From the NCBI GenBank assembly GCA_028291615.1, contig JAQGHM010000127.1, forward strand, positions 1 to 64,000: DNA of 64,000 bases. The letters are read 5' to 3'. Positions within the stretch are counted from its first letter, which is position 1. The number at the start of each line of letters is the position of its first letter. This document shows positions 1-7,277 of the stretch, piece by piece. The notes beneath the pieces are model-generated. The model had not been told where the DNA came from, ran no database searches, and saw only the letters and a program-made list of their open reading frames with translations. The position numbers and the translations under genes are program-made. This stretch comes from Phycisphaerales bacterium (GTDB lineage Bacteria > Planctomycetota > Phycisphaerae > Tepidisphaerales > Tepidisphaeraceae).

Positions 1-172
1 CGACGAGTACGGCACCAACGCCGTCGAAGGCCGCATGCACACCACCGATCTCCATGCAACGCTCCTCGCCCTCATGGGCCTCGACCACGAGAAGCTGACC
101 TACCGCTACGCCGGCCGAAACTTCCGCCTCACCGACGTCGCCGGCAACGTGGTGAAGGAGATCTTCGCCTAG
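1..172 (+). CDS. DUF1501 family protein, C-terminal fragment
   Basis: The window opens inside this gene; the last 56 codons are readable in frame 2 and end with TAG at 170-172. The visible tail contains [20 protein letters not shown] and [16 protein letters not shown], the conserved end of DUF1501 proteins. These are secreted, sulfatase-like proteins found in large numbers in planctomycetes and usually paired with DUF1549/DUF1553 haem proteins, so such partners may lie to the left. Only the C-terminus is present, so the signal peptide and metal-binding residues cannot be checked. The next gene follows by about 20 bases on the same strand. Confidence 0.85.
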   Translation, partial: DEYGTNAVEGRMHTTDLHATLLALMGLDHEKLTYRYAGRNFRLTDVAGNVVKEIFA

Positions 173-193
173 CCTCACTTGAGAAAACGCGCA

Positions 194-433
194 ATGTCCC
201 CGCCAATACGATCGCACTTGGTCGACTTCAATCACGGTTACGACGCCGGCTACAAACAGGCCATCGAAGACCTGCGCGCCGCGCTGTTGCCGTTGTCCGA
301 GCATTTCATCGACATCCATCCGCGCCGCGCCGACGAGCTGCGCGAGTTGCTCTACCCGTTCGAAGAATATCTCGAACAACGAATCGAACGGATGACCCCC
401 GACGGCGAATTCGAAGACGGTCTCGGCATCTAA
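194..433 (+). CDS. small hypothetical protein, 79 aa
   Basis: A short soluble protein, acidic at its end, with no signal peptide or membrane segment. It reads as a helical protein (GYDAGYKQAIEDLRAALLPL, then RRADELRELLYPFEEYLEQR). The ATG at 194 is preferred to an in-frame TTG at 179, because neither has a clear ribosome-binding site and ATG is the stronger codon. It lies 21 bases after the DUF1501 gene and may be co-transcribed. A bidirectional terminator hairpin follows at 459-491. I do not recognise a family. Confidence 0.55.
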   Translation: MSPPIRSHLVDFNHGYDAGYKQAIEDLRAALLPLSEHFIDIHPRRADELRELLYPFEEYLEQRIERMTPDGEFEDGLGI

Positions 434-458
434 TCCTGTTCCATGAACGGCAAGAAAC

Positions 459-491
459 AGGCCCGGTCGGCAATCATCGCCGATCGGGCCT
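459..491. terminator. bidirectional terminator hairpin
   Basis: A 13-base stem with one G-T mismatch position (459-471 with 479-491) and a 7-base loop lies between two convergent genes (ends at 433 and 531). Read on the minus strand the stem is followed by CTGTTTCTTG, a fairly T-rich stretch; on the plus strand by TTGTC. It probably terminates the Met/Cys-rich gene and may serve both. Confidence 0.7.
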
Positions 492-530
492 TGTCACTTC
501 GCTGATCAACGCAATCGCCGTCGCCCCGCG

Positions 531-1028
531 TTACATCATCATGCAGCACATCGGCATGCCGTTCATCATCACGCAGCACGTGCACCCGGGCATCATCATG
601 CTCTTCATGCAGTCGCAGCACGCCTGAATCATTTTCTCGCAGTTCTTGTCCCCGCTGGTGCACGTGATCGTGCATCCCATATTCATCATCTCAACCTTGC
701 ACATCCCCATCATCCCCACGTTGCACAAGCACATCGGCATGCCGTTCATCATCATGCAGCACGAGCACATGCCGTTGGCCATCATGCTCATCAAGTTGGC
801 CATCATGGCTGCGCCGGTCTTGTCCTCGCTCGTGCAGGTCATCTTCATTCCGCCCGGACACTTCTCCATGGCGATCGTACAGCGCGGCGCCATCATCATG
901 GCGGGCATGTTGCCCATCATCATGCCCGGCATCATGCCGCCCATGGGCATGTTCATCATCCCCATGTTGCCCATCGGCATGCCCATCCCAGTCGTCATTC
1001 CGCGATCGGTCATCATTCCAGTGGTCAT
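531..1028 (-). CDS. Met/Cys-rich putative metal-binding protein, 165 aa
   Basis: This is an extreme composition protein: 53 methionines and 20 cysteines among 165 residues. The first 46 residues are almost only Met, Gly, Asn, Pro, Thr and Ala. From residue about 49 there are two diverged copies of a Cys unit, one containing CSCCMMMNGMPMC and the other CTCCVMMNGMPMCC, each preceded by a TCTS(E/G)DK element. There is no signal peptide. The start is secure: AAGGAG lies about 7 bases upstream of the ATG, and the hairpin at 459-491 follows the stop. Clustered thioether and thiol ligands suggest binding of soft metals such as Cu(I) or Ag(I), which is inference. The antisense reading is less likely because it lacks a start signal and is rich in hydrophobic and His residues as expected from reversed Met/Cys codons. 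I know of no named family. Confidence 0.75.
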   Translation of the reverse strand: MTTGMMTDRGMTTGMGMPMGNMGMMNMPMGGMMPGMMMGNMPAMMMAPRCTIAMEKCPGGMKMTCTSEDKTGAAMMANLMSMMANGMCSCCMMMNGMPMCLCNVGMMGMCKVEMMNMGCTITCTSGDKNCEKMIQACCDCMKSMMMPGCTCCVMMNGMPMCCMMM

Positions 1029-1204
1029 TCGTGATCTCCTTGAGATTGTTTCGAGCGGTGTTCACCAGCCCCCATGGGAGGCGCGCCGCAGGGTAAACCG
1101 CGACGGTGCATCACCTCAAGGATTGTCGCCGCATTGTCCAGCGGATCAGGCGCGGGCAAAAAGCGCATAAGCCAAGAAAAATTACAGGCTTATATTACCT
1201 ATAA

Positions 1205-1214
1205 TCCTATAGGA
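1205..1214. promoter_or_regulatory. operator-like palindrome, copy 1
   Basis: TCCTATAGGA, a perfect 10-base palindrome extended to the right by ATT. It lies upstream of the sigma70-like promoter at 1286. The same core recurs at 1333-1342 and, with one change, at 2120-2130. The copies bracket the XRE regulator gene, which suggests they are operators of the sulfonate cluster. Confidence 0.55.
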
Positions 1215-1285
1215 ATTGACGGATTAACTGCTCACTGACTCACGGTTTGTCGACTTTGCTAGACATCACTTCCGCCAAAATTGGG

Positions 1286-1313
1286 TTGACACCCCAGAAA
1301 AGCCGACTAGACT
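1286..1313 (+). promoter_or_regulatory. sigma70-like promoter of the XRE/sulfonate-transport cluster
   Basis: TTGACA at 1286-1291 and TAGACT at 1308-1313 with a 16-base spacer. A start site near 1320 would put the operator-like palindrome at 1333-1342 just downstream, a typical repressor position. Confidence 0.5.
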
Positions 1314-1332
1314 ACAAGCATCACCCCATTAC

Positions 1333-1342
1333 TCCTATAGGA
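1333..1342. promoter_or_regulatory. operator-like palindrome, copy 2
   Basis: TCCTATAGGA, identical in its 10-base core to the copy at 1205-1214, about 20 bases downstream of the predicted -10 box. A protein bound here would block the promoter at 1286. Confidence 0.55.
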
Positions 1343-1362
1343 GACATGGGAATTAAGGACTG

Positions 1363-1579
1363 GTGACCGATGACTCAACCAACCGCTCGACCGCATGTTG
1401 CCCTGCGAGCTTCGCACCGCGAAGCAACCCTCACCGCCGGGCAATGGTTTTGCTGTATGTCGGCAGCGGCAATCGCGCCGCTCGCCTGGCAGCAGGGTCT
1501 CTATCAACTCGCTTATCAACGCGCAGTCGAATCGGTGCACGCAGAGCAACTCAGCCGCCACGAGCCGAGTTGGAACTGA
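1363..1579 (+). promoter_or_regulatory. leader with tandem cysteine codons and a hairpin
   Basis: The 5' region of the transcript is about 280 bases long before the XRE start at 1597. A reading frame from ATG 1370 to 1579 has tandem Cys codons TGC-TGT at 1451-1456 (context WFCCMS). A second frame from GTG 1363, in frame with the XRE gene, has TGT-TGC at 1396-1401, directly followed by a perfect 7-base hairpin GCTTCGC-ACC-GCGAAGC (1409-1425). Cys-rich leader peptides control sulfur genes in actinobacteria by ribosome attenuation. A similar role here fits the downstream sulfonate importer but is inference, and I cannot tell which frame is translated. Confidence 0.35.
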
Positions 1580-1596
1580 AAGTCCCAGGTCAACTT

Positions 1597-2097
1597 ATGT
1601 CCGCCAAAGAAGCCCCCTATCGCGAATCGATCGATTCGATCCTCGCCAAAAACCTGGTGGCCGCACGCGTCATCGCGGGGCTGACGCAGCACGATCTGGC
1701 CACCGCCGCGGGAATTTCCCGCGCCACGGTCGCGCAACTGGAAACCGGCTCCAGCGATCCGCGGCTCTCCACCGTGGTCGACCTGGCGCGCGCATTAGGC
1801 GTAGCCCCAATGGTGCTGCTGGCCGGCATTCCCGAAGTACAAGCCCTCGCCGCGCTTGGAGACGGGCCGGGCGACCACCGCCTGCACGTTTCGCCGCGCG
1901 ACTTGGTGCGCCTTCGCGATTACGTCGCCAGCGGCATGCTCAAAGACCGCGTTCGCGCCGCTCGCCTGGGCGCAGCGGTCGCCCGCTCCGTCGCCGACGA
2001 GCATCAGGGCATCGCCATCACCGCCGGCCTCTTCTCTGCTACCCTTCCCGGCGCCGGGACCGTAGTCGGCGCGGAGTTGGGGAGACTACTCGAGTAG
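1597..2097 (+). CDS. XRE-family transcriptional regulator
   Basis: A 166-residue cytoplasmic DNA-binding protein. Residues about 18-75 form a classic XRE helix-turn-helix (RVIAGLTQHDLATAAGISRA, then VAQLETGSSDPRLSTVVDLARAL). The C-terminal half (about 95-166) is a helical region ending in a hydrophobic Gly-rich segment (SATLPGAGTVVGAELG) and could be a sensor or dimerisation domain. The ATG at 1597 is chosen; the frame is open upstream to GTG 1363, but that extension is Arg/Ser-rich and looks like non-coding leader. The gene sits between two operator-like sites and immediately ahead of an ABC importer, so it probably controls that cluster and perhaps itself. The effector is unknown. Confidence 0.85.
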   Translation: MSAKEAPYRESIDSILAKNLVAARVIAGLTQHDLATAAGISRATVAQLETGSSDPRLSTVVDLARALGVAPMVLLAGIPEVQALAALGDGPGDHRLHVSPRDLVRLRDYVASGMLKDRVRAARLGAAVARSVADEHQGIAITAGLFSATLPGAGTVVGAELGRLLE

Positions 2098-2119
2098 CAC
2101 AACCATATCGCCTACTATA

Positions 2120-2130
2120 TCTATAGGAAT
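2120..2130. promoter_or_regulatory. operator-like site, copy 3
   Basis: TCTATAGGAAT, one change from the sites at 1205 and 1333. It lies in the 88-base gap between the XRE gene and the substrate-binding protein gene, so it may control a second promoter for the transporter genes. Confidence 0.45.
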
Positions 2131-2185
2131 AATTGCATTCATAAGTCGTTTGTGCTTTAATCCGCACGAACGGGAAAGGCACCCC

Positions 2186-3250
2186 TTGTCCGAGCACACA
2201 CCCACAAAACGTCCTGGAACCGTCTACCTCGTCGGCTTTGTCGCCCTCGTGGCCGTCGCCGTTGGCCTTTGGCAGTTCTCATCCAAAGGAGGTGCGAAAA
2301 CCTCCAAGCCCGTTTCCGAAGTTCGCATTGGTTACTTCGCCAACCTAAGTCACGCCCAAGGCGTGCTCGGCGTCGCTTCGGGCGAATTCGAACAGGCCAT
2401 CTCACCAGCCAAGCTCAAGACCAAAGTCTTCAACGCCGGCCCTTCGCTCGTCGAGGCGCTCTTCGCCGGTGAGATCGACATCGGCTACGTCGGCCCCGGC
2501 CCCGCCCTCGCTGCCCATGCCCGCAGCAAGGGCCAAGGCATCCGCGTGATCGCCGGGGCGGCCTCGAACGGCGTGCTGATCGTCGCCCGCAAAGATTCCG
2601 GCATCCGCACCCTCGCCGATCTCAAGGGCAAGCGCATTGCCACGCCGCAGCACGGCAACACCCAGGACATCGCCGCCCGCCACTATCTCGCCGCCGAGCT
2701 CGGCCAGAAGGATGACAACAACATCCTGCCGATCCCCAACGCCGAGCAATCGGGCATGATGGATCGCGGCCAGATCGATGCCGCCTGGGCCCCCGAGCCC
2801 TGGGGCTCGCGCCTGGTCGCTGAGACCGGCGCCACCATCGTCGCCGAAGAAAAGGACCTCTGGCCGAGCAAGCAGTTCGCGCTGGCGATCGTCGTCACCA
2901 CGCCCGACTTCCTCCGCGACCATCCCGATGTAGTCGCCAAAGTGCTAGGCGTCCACCGCGCCTGGACGGCGCGCCTCGTGGCCAACCCCAAGACGCATCT
3001 CCCCCAACTCGGAACCGCGCTCCTCGCGCTCACCGGCAAAAAGCTCCCGCCCGGCGTCCTCGACTCCGCAATCACCCGCGTCACCTTCACCGACGACCCG
3101 CTTCCCGACACCTTCAAGACCATGGGCCAGTGGACCTACGATCTCGGCTTCGAGCAGCAACCCGCGCGACTTGAAACGCTCTTTGACTTAAGCGTGCTCA
3201 AGGAGCTGGAGAAGTCCCCGAAACAGGAGGCTGTGAATGTCCCTCGCTGA
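2186..3250 (+). CDS. ABC transporter substrate-binding protein, sulfonate/nitrate type
   Basis: A 354-residue SsuA/TauA/NrtA-like binding protein that presents an anion (sulfonate, taurine or nitrate) to the importer. The start is TTG at 2186, preceded by GGGAAAGG; an in-frame TTG at 2150 has no ribosome-binding site. An N-terminal hydrophobic segment (VYLVGFVALVAVAVGLWQF, about residues 13-31) is followed by SSKGG with no lipobox Cys, so it may be a signal anchor. The mature domain begins EVRIGYFANLSHAQGVLGVA and contains GEIDIGYVGPGPALAA and DAAWAPEPWGSRL, typical of this NMT1/SsuA-like fold. The stop overlaps the next gene by 14 bases. A sulfonate substrate is favoured by the Cys-codon leader, which is indirect evidence. 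Confidence 0.85.
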   Translation: MSEHTPTKRPGTVYLVGFVALVAVAVGLWQFSSKGGAKTSKPVSEVRIGYFANLSHAQGVLGVASGEFEQAISPAKLKTKVFNAGPSLVEALFAGEIDIGYVGPGPALAAHARSKGQGIRVIAGAASNGVLIVARKDSGIRTLADLKGKRIATPQHGNTQDIAARHYLAAELGQKDDNNILPIPNAEQSGMMDRGQIDAAWAPEPWGSRLVAETGATIVAEEKDLWPSKQFALAIVVTTPDFLRDHPDVVAKVLGVHRAWTARLVANPKTHLPQLGTALLALTGKKLPPGVLDSAITRVTFTDDPLPDTFKTMGQWTYDLGFEQQPARLETLFDLSVLKELEKSPKQEAVNVPR

Positions 3251-4130
3251 AACTTTCGCGCCGGCCCTGGCGTCATCCAACGGCGCTTCGCGCCGCGGGC
3301 GCCTGGTGCTTGAGCACATCAGCAAGGATTTCCCTGGATCAACCGTTCCCGCGCTGCGCGACGTCAGCCTCACCTGCGAGCCGGGTGAGTTTGTCGTCGT
3401 CGTCGGCCCCAGCGGCTGCGGCAAGAGCACGCTGCTCAACCTCGTCGCCGGTATGCTCACGCCCGAAGAAGGCCGCCTCACCCTCGACGGCCAGGCCGTC
3501 CGCGGCCCGCATCCCGAGCGCACCATGGTCTTCCAGGACCACGGCCTCTTCCCCTGGCTGACCGCCGCACAGAACATCGCCTTCGGCCTGAAGATGGCCG
3601 GCGTCCCCCGCGCCAAGCGCGACCAGCGCGTCGAGGCCGCACTGGAAATGGTCCACCTCCGCCGCAGCGCCGACAAACTCGTTCACGAGCTCTCCGGCGG
3701 CATGCGGCAGCGCGTCGCCATCGCCCGCGCCCTGGTCATGGACCCCGCCGTCCTGCTGATGGATGAACCGTTCGCGGCACTGGACGCACAGAACCGCACG
3801 CTCCTGCACGAGCAACTTCAGGAACTCTGGGTCGCCACGCAGAAGACGGTCCTCTTCGTGACCCACTCGGTGAACGAAGCCGTGCGCCTGGGCGATCGCG
3901 TCGTGGTGCTGCACGCCCATCCCGGACGGATCCGCCGCGAATTCCGCGTCGGCCTGCCCCACCCACGGAATTTCGACAGCCCGGAGATCGCACAGTTAGT
4001 TCGCCTGGTTCGCCGGGAGATCGAAGACGAGGTCAATCGTGTCAACGCGCAAACCGACGAAGAACTTTGGAAGCCTAAAACGCCTGCTGATCTGGATCGT
4101 CATTCTGTCGGCATGGGAGGCGGCATATAG
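3237..4130 (+). CDS. ABC transporter ATP-binding protein, SsuB/TauB type
   Basis: The ATPase subunit of the importer, 297 residues. Walker A is GPSGCGKST (about residue 57), the Q-loop is VFQDHGLFPW, the ABC signature is LSGGMRQR, Walker B is VLLMDEPFAALD, and the H-loop is VTHSVNEAV. The arrangement FQDHGLFPWLTAAQNIAFGL is characteristic of the nitrate/sulfonate/taurine class. The gene overlaps the binding-protein gene by 14 bases and the permease gene by 92 bases. The last 30 residues, encoded in the overlap, look unlike the family, so the functional domain probably ends near residue 270. Confidence 0.93.
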   Translation: MSLAETFAPALASSNGASRRGRLVLEHISKDFPGSTVPALRDVSLTCEPGEFVVVVGPSGCGKSTLLNLVAGMLTPEEGRLTLDGQAVRGPHPERTMVFQDHGLFPWLTAAQNIAFGLKMAGVPRAKRDQRVEAALEMVHLRRSADKLVHELSGGMRQRVAIARALVMDPAVLLMDEPFAALDAQNRTLLHEQLQELWVATQKTVLFVTHSVNEAVRLGDRVVVLHAHPGRIRREFRVGLPHPRNFDSPEIAQLVRLVRREIEDEVNRVNAQTDEELWKPKTPADLDRHSVGMGGGI

Positions 4131-4938
4131 GACGATCGGCTGGAAGCCATGGGAATTCCCCGCGCCCAGTCACGTCGTCGATGCCGCCGCGGGGATGCTG
4201 AACATCCCGCTCGCGCTCGGAGAGCCACTGCACAAAGGCTGGCCGCTGGTCTTGGAGGACACGGTCGGCGTCCTCATCCCCTCGGCGCGACCCGCTAACG
4301 CGCCGTCAAGACACGTCTTCACCAGCCCGCTCATCATCGCCAACCTCGTCAGCGGTGTGCGCCTTATCGTCGGTTTCGTAATCAGCATAGTGCTCGGCGG
4401 CGCACTGGGACTGGCGATGTGGCGCTGGATCGAGCTCGATCGACTACTCGGCCCGGTCTTCCTCGGCCTGCAGACGCTCCCGAGCGTCTGCTGGGTGCCG
4501 CTGGGCATTCTAACGTTCGGCATCAACGAGCGCGGCGTACTCTTCGTGCTGGTGATGGGAAGTTTCTTCGCGATCGCGATCGCGCTGCGGGATGGGCTGC
4601 GCGGGATTCCGCCGCTTTACCAGCGCGCGGGGCTGATGCTCGGAGCGCGCGGGTGGCGGCTTTATCGTTACGTCTTGATCCCCGCCAGCCTGCCCGCATT
4701 TGCCAGCAGCCTTCGCCAAGGCTTCTCATTCGCATGGCGCTCGCTGCTGGGCGCGGAACTGATCCTGGCGGTCGAGCACAAAGGCTTGGGCTTCCTTCTC
4801 GCGACCGGCCGCGATTTCTCCGATGTCGCCAAGGTGGTTGCGGTGATGATCGTGATGGTGATGATCGGCATGCTGGCGGACCGGTGGATTTTCGCGAAAC
4901 TGCAGGCAGCGGTGCATCGCCGGTTTGGGCTGGAATGA
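4039..4938 (+). CDS. ABC transporter permease, SsuC/TauC type
   Basis: The membrane subunit of the importer, 299 residues with about six membrane segments. The BPD_transp_1 features are present: the EAA loop appears as RAGLMLGARGWRLYRYVLIPASLPAF and the C-terminal helix as VAVMIVMVMIGMLADRWIFAKLQ, split here by position (about 195-220 and 268-290). The GTG at 4039 is required to keep the first helix (LKRLLIWIVILSAWEAAY), so the 92-base overlap with the ATPase gene is real. Residues about 50-85 form an extra Pro/Ala-rich stretch not usual in SsuC. Confidence 0.88.
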   Translation: MSTRKPTKNFGSLKRLLIWIVILSAWEAAYRTIGWKPWEFPAPSHVVDAAAGMLNIPLALGEPLHKGWPLVLEDTVGVLIPSARPANAPSRHVFTSPLIIANLVSGVRLIVGFVISIVLGGALGLAMWRWIELDRLLGPVFLGLQTLPSVCWVPLGILTFGINERGVLFVLVMGSFFAIAIALRDGLRGIPPLYQRAGLMLGARGWRLYRYVLIPASLPAFASSLRQGFSFAWRSLLGAELILAVEHKGLGFLLATGRDFSDVAKVVAVMIVMVMIGMLADRWIFAKLQAAVHRRFGLE

Positions 4939-4956
4939 ACGGGACCGAGGAGATGG

Positions 4957-5325
4957 ATGCCAACGACAAAAACCACAACGCTGACGACCAAGCCCGAACT
5001 TGAGATTCTTGCGGGCCGGATCGTAAAGGGGATGAGCTTTAACGAACAGGTCTGGGCCGTCTGCGCCCGCGTCCCCAAGGGGAAGGTAACGACCTACGCC
5101 TCGATCGCCCGCAAGCTCGGCACGCAAGCCTACCGCGCCGTCGGCAACGCAATGAACAAGAACCCGTATGCCCCCCGCGTCCCCTGCCACCGAGTAGTCG
5201 GCAGCGACGGCTCGCTGACCGGCTTCGCCCAGGGCCTGGAGAAAAAGAAACGCCTGCTCAAAGCCGAAGGCGTCCCCTTCGTCAACGGCAAGGTCGATCT
5301 GCAGCAGAGCGCGGCCGAACTTTAA
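4957..5325 (+). CDS. methylated-DNA-protein cysteine methyltransferase family protein
   Basis: A 122-residue MGMT/Ogt-type protein that transfers alkyl groups from O6-alkylguanine to its own Cys. The active-site motif is VPCHRVVGSDGSLTGFA near residue 75, with Cys in PCHRV, and the DNA-binding helix appears as VPKGKVTTYASIARKLG. The RNase-H-like N-terminal domain of Ada/Ogt is missing, so it consists of the catalytic domain only, like many short family members. The start at 4957 follows GAGGAG closely. It begins 18 bases after the permease gene and may be read through from it, although no functional link is evident. Confidence 0.9.
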   Translation: MPTTKTTTLTTKPELEILAGRIVKGMSFNEQVWAVCARVPKGKVTTYASIARKLGTQAYRAVGNAMNKNPYAPRVPCHRVVGSDGSLTGFAQGLEKKKRLLKAEGVPFVNGKVDLQQSAAEL

Positions 5326-5397
5326 TTACCGAGCGTTAACGCACCCAAGCTGAGCGCGCCCGGGGTTGCGCCGCCGGTCGGGATAATCGGAGGTTCC

Positions 5398-5853
5398 ATG
5401 GGCTTTTCGATCTACGGTATTGGCGTCTCCGTCCTTGGCTACTCTGCGATGGGAGCCGGCGAATACCGCATGTACCGGTGGCTGACGGTCCTGTGGATTC
5501 CGCTCGTCCCGCTATCCGCTTGGGTGGTGCGACCCAGACCCGCGGAAGAGAGCAGTCTGGATGTGGTCTTGGGCGGCGATAGCTTCGCCTATGAGATCGC
5601 CCACCGCGAGCCGATTAGCGCCAGGGAGGTTTTTCGCACCTACGTCTTGGGATGGCTCCTAGCAGCCGTGGCGGTTCTACCCTTGCTGCTTATGGGCTTC
5701 TTTCTTGAGAAGCACTGGCCCCACGGCGGCGCGCCATGGTGGCACATACTGCTGATGGTCATGTTCTGCGTGTGGCCGGTGTTCATCCTGGGGGTGCTGA
5801 ATCACCGGCAGCATCGGATTCATGACGCGGTCGGCGGCGGTCAGGGCAGCTAA
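5398..5853 (+). CDS. small membrane protein, unknown function
   Basis: A 151-residue protein preceded by GGAGGTT, six bases before the ATG. It has two clear membrane helices in its second half (about 84-100 and 115-132) and a shorter hydrophobic segment near 28-42. The N-terminus contains GFSIYGIGVSVLGYSAMGAG, the central part is polar, and the tail is basic (NHRQHRIHDA). I do not recognise a family. It is separated from the alkyltransferase gene by 72 bases. Confidence 0.7.
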   Translation: MGFSIYGIGVSVLGYSAMGAGEYRMYRWLTVLWIPLVPLSAWVVRPRPAEESSLDVVLGGDSFAYEIAHREPISAREVFRTYVLGWLLAAVAVLPLLLMGFFLEKHWPHGGAPWWHILLMVMFCVWPVFILGVLNHRQHRIHDAVGGGQGS

Positions 5854-5938
5854 CCTCCCGCTAAGGCGCATTTTTGGAAGCGCACGGGCGATCCGCAGCC
5901 GGTCTGGTTCAGGCCCGTCAACTAAGCTCAAGGCAGCG

Positions 5939-6541
5939 TCACATCTTTTTTCGCTGGAACGTGAAGTCGTGGGTGAAGGGGTTCTGGCTTGCGCGCTGGT
6001 AGGCCAGGTGCAGGCGGATGGGGGTTTGGCCTTCCCAGGTCCAGTAGGTGTTGTCGGATTCGTCGTAGTAGGTGTAGTAGCGGGGCTCGTCGTAGAAGAA
6101 GGGGTCGTAGCCTACGGCGCGGTAGCCGTAGCGGTGGGCGCGGATGCTGCTGAAGCCGACGCCCAGGCCGAAACCAATCGTCGGGCCGCTCTCGTAATAG
6201 CCGGGGCGCATGGGGGGGAGGATCAGGCGGACGTAGGTGTTGGGGGCGATCGTCTGGCTGCGGAGCGGGTGAGATTGGCCGGCGGGATCGACGACGTAGC
6301 TGCGGTCGCCCATCAGCGTGATCGGATCGGGCGTGGGGTTGAAGATGCTCATCACCAGGCGGTTCTCGTACGCGCGCAGGCGATACTCGAGCGGATCGAC
6401 CCGGACGATCTCGTCGGACTTGCTGCCGATGTGGCGGGCGAGGTCGGGTGGATTGGTCAGGTCGAATTCGTAATGGGCGCAGCCGGACAGCAGCGATAGC
6501 GCGGCGACGACTGCGGTGAAGAACGACGATCTGCGGTTCAT
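5939..6541 (-). CDS. putative lipoprotein, unknown function
   Basis: A 200-residue protein starting with a lipoprotein signal (MNRRSSFFTAVVAALSLLSG followed by Cys21, lipobox LLSGC). The mature part looks beta-rich, with NRLVMSIFNPTPDPITLMG and DRSYVVDPAGQSHPL, resembling lipoproteins that carry an immunoglobulin-like surface domain. A Tyr-rich region (residues about 145-170, with YYTYYDESDNTYW) follows. It lies just downstream of another lipoprotein gene on the same strand (gap 27 bases), so the two are probably an operon for envelope proteins. Confidence 0.75.
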   Translation of the reverse strand: MNRRSSFFTAVVAALSLLSGCAHYEFDLTNPPDLARHIGSKSDEIVRVDPLEYRLRAYENRLVMSIFNPTPDPITLMGDRSYVVDPAGQSHPLRSQTIAPNTYVRLILPPMRPGYYESGPTIGFGLGVGFSSIRAHRYGYRAVGYDPFFYDEPRYYTYYDESDNTYWTWEGQTPIRLHLAYQRASQNPFTHDFTFQRKKM

Positions 6542-6568
6542 GTCATAGCTCGGTCCGCCATCATAACA

Positions 6569-7195
6569 TCAGCGGGGTTCGTAGCGGTCGGCAGGACCGC
6601 TGTTGATTCGGTCGGATCCGCGGTCGTAGCGATCGTCAACGGAGCGGTCGGCGGCGGTGCGCGGGCGGTCCTGGTTCATGGTGCGCATGGCGCGGATGAC
6701 GTTGTCGCTGACGCCGTGGTCGCGGAGGTAGTTTTCCTGTTCGGGGCTGAGGTAGAAGACCTGGCCGGTGTCTTCGAGGCGGCGGATCATCTCGCTGTCG
6801 GAGAGATTGGCCTCGCGCAGGGCGACGACCTCGTTGAGGGTAACGTAGCCGTCGTTGTTGAGGTCGGCGGTGCGGGCGTTGCGGGCCTCGGAGGCGGTGG
6901 GCGGATTGTCGCGGTCGCGGTCGGAGGCGGCGATGGCTTCGTGCTGATGGTCGCGGTCGTTCTTGCTCATTTGTGAGCCGATGAGGTAACCGCCGCCCGC
7001 GCCCAGCGCGCCGCCGATGAGGCCGCCTAAAAGACGATTGTGACGACCGATCGCCGCGCCGGCCAGCGCCCCACCTGCCCCGCCGGCCACGGCTCCCTGC
7101 GTCGATTTGCTGCCGGGCAAGTTCTCGCAGCCGACCAGCGGCGCGAGGCTGAGCGATCCTATCAGCATTCCACACATGAAGTTACGTTTTAACAT
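6569..7195 (-). CDS. glycine-zipper lipoprotein with an EF-hand-like loop
   Basis: A 208-residue protein with a lipobox (SLSLAPLVGC, Cys about residue 23). Residues about 32-70 are a glycine-zipper region (GAVAGGAGGALAGAAIG, GGLIGGALGAGGGYLIG), which in outer-membrane lipoproteins often spans the membrane or oligomerises. After a polar linker comes DLNNDGYVTLNE, which fits the D-x-N-x-D-G calcium loop of EF-hands, and then repeated helical segments that look SHOCT-like (SDSEMIRRLEDTG, LRDHGVSDNVIRAMR). The same frame is open to 8224, but that extension runs antisense to another gene, has no signal and is rejected. Confidence 0.8.
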   Translation of the reverse strand: MLKRNFMCGMLIGSLSLAPLVGCENLPGSKSTQGAVAGGAGGALAGAAIGRHNRLLGGLIGGALGAGGGYLIGSQMSKNDRDHQHEAIAASDRDRDNPPTASEARNARTADLNNDGYVTLNEVVALREANLSDSEMIRRLEDTGQVFYLSPEQENYLRDHGVSDNVIRAMRTMNQDRPRTAADRSVDDRYDRGSDRINSGPADRYEPR

Positions 7196-7277
7196 GGTCA
7201 AGCTCACTTTCCGCGCCGCACGGGACGCCGAAGGGAAGATGCGAAGGTCGTGCCAACTTGACCGATAAAGCCTGACC

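Noticed and set aside
646-1170. A 174-residue open frame antisense to the Met/Cys-rich gene
   Set aside because: It has no ribosome-binding site and its Ile/Pro/His composition is what reversed Met/Cys codons would give; the opposite strand has AAGGAG and a terminator.
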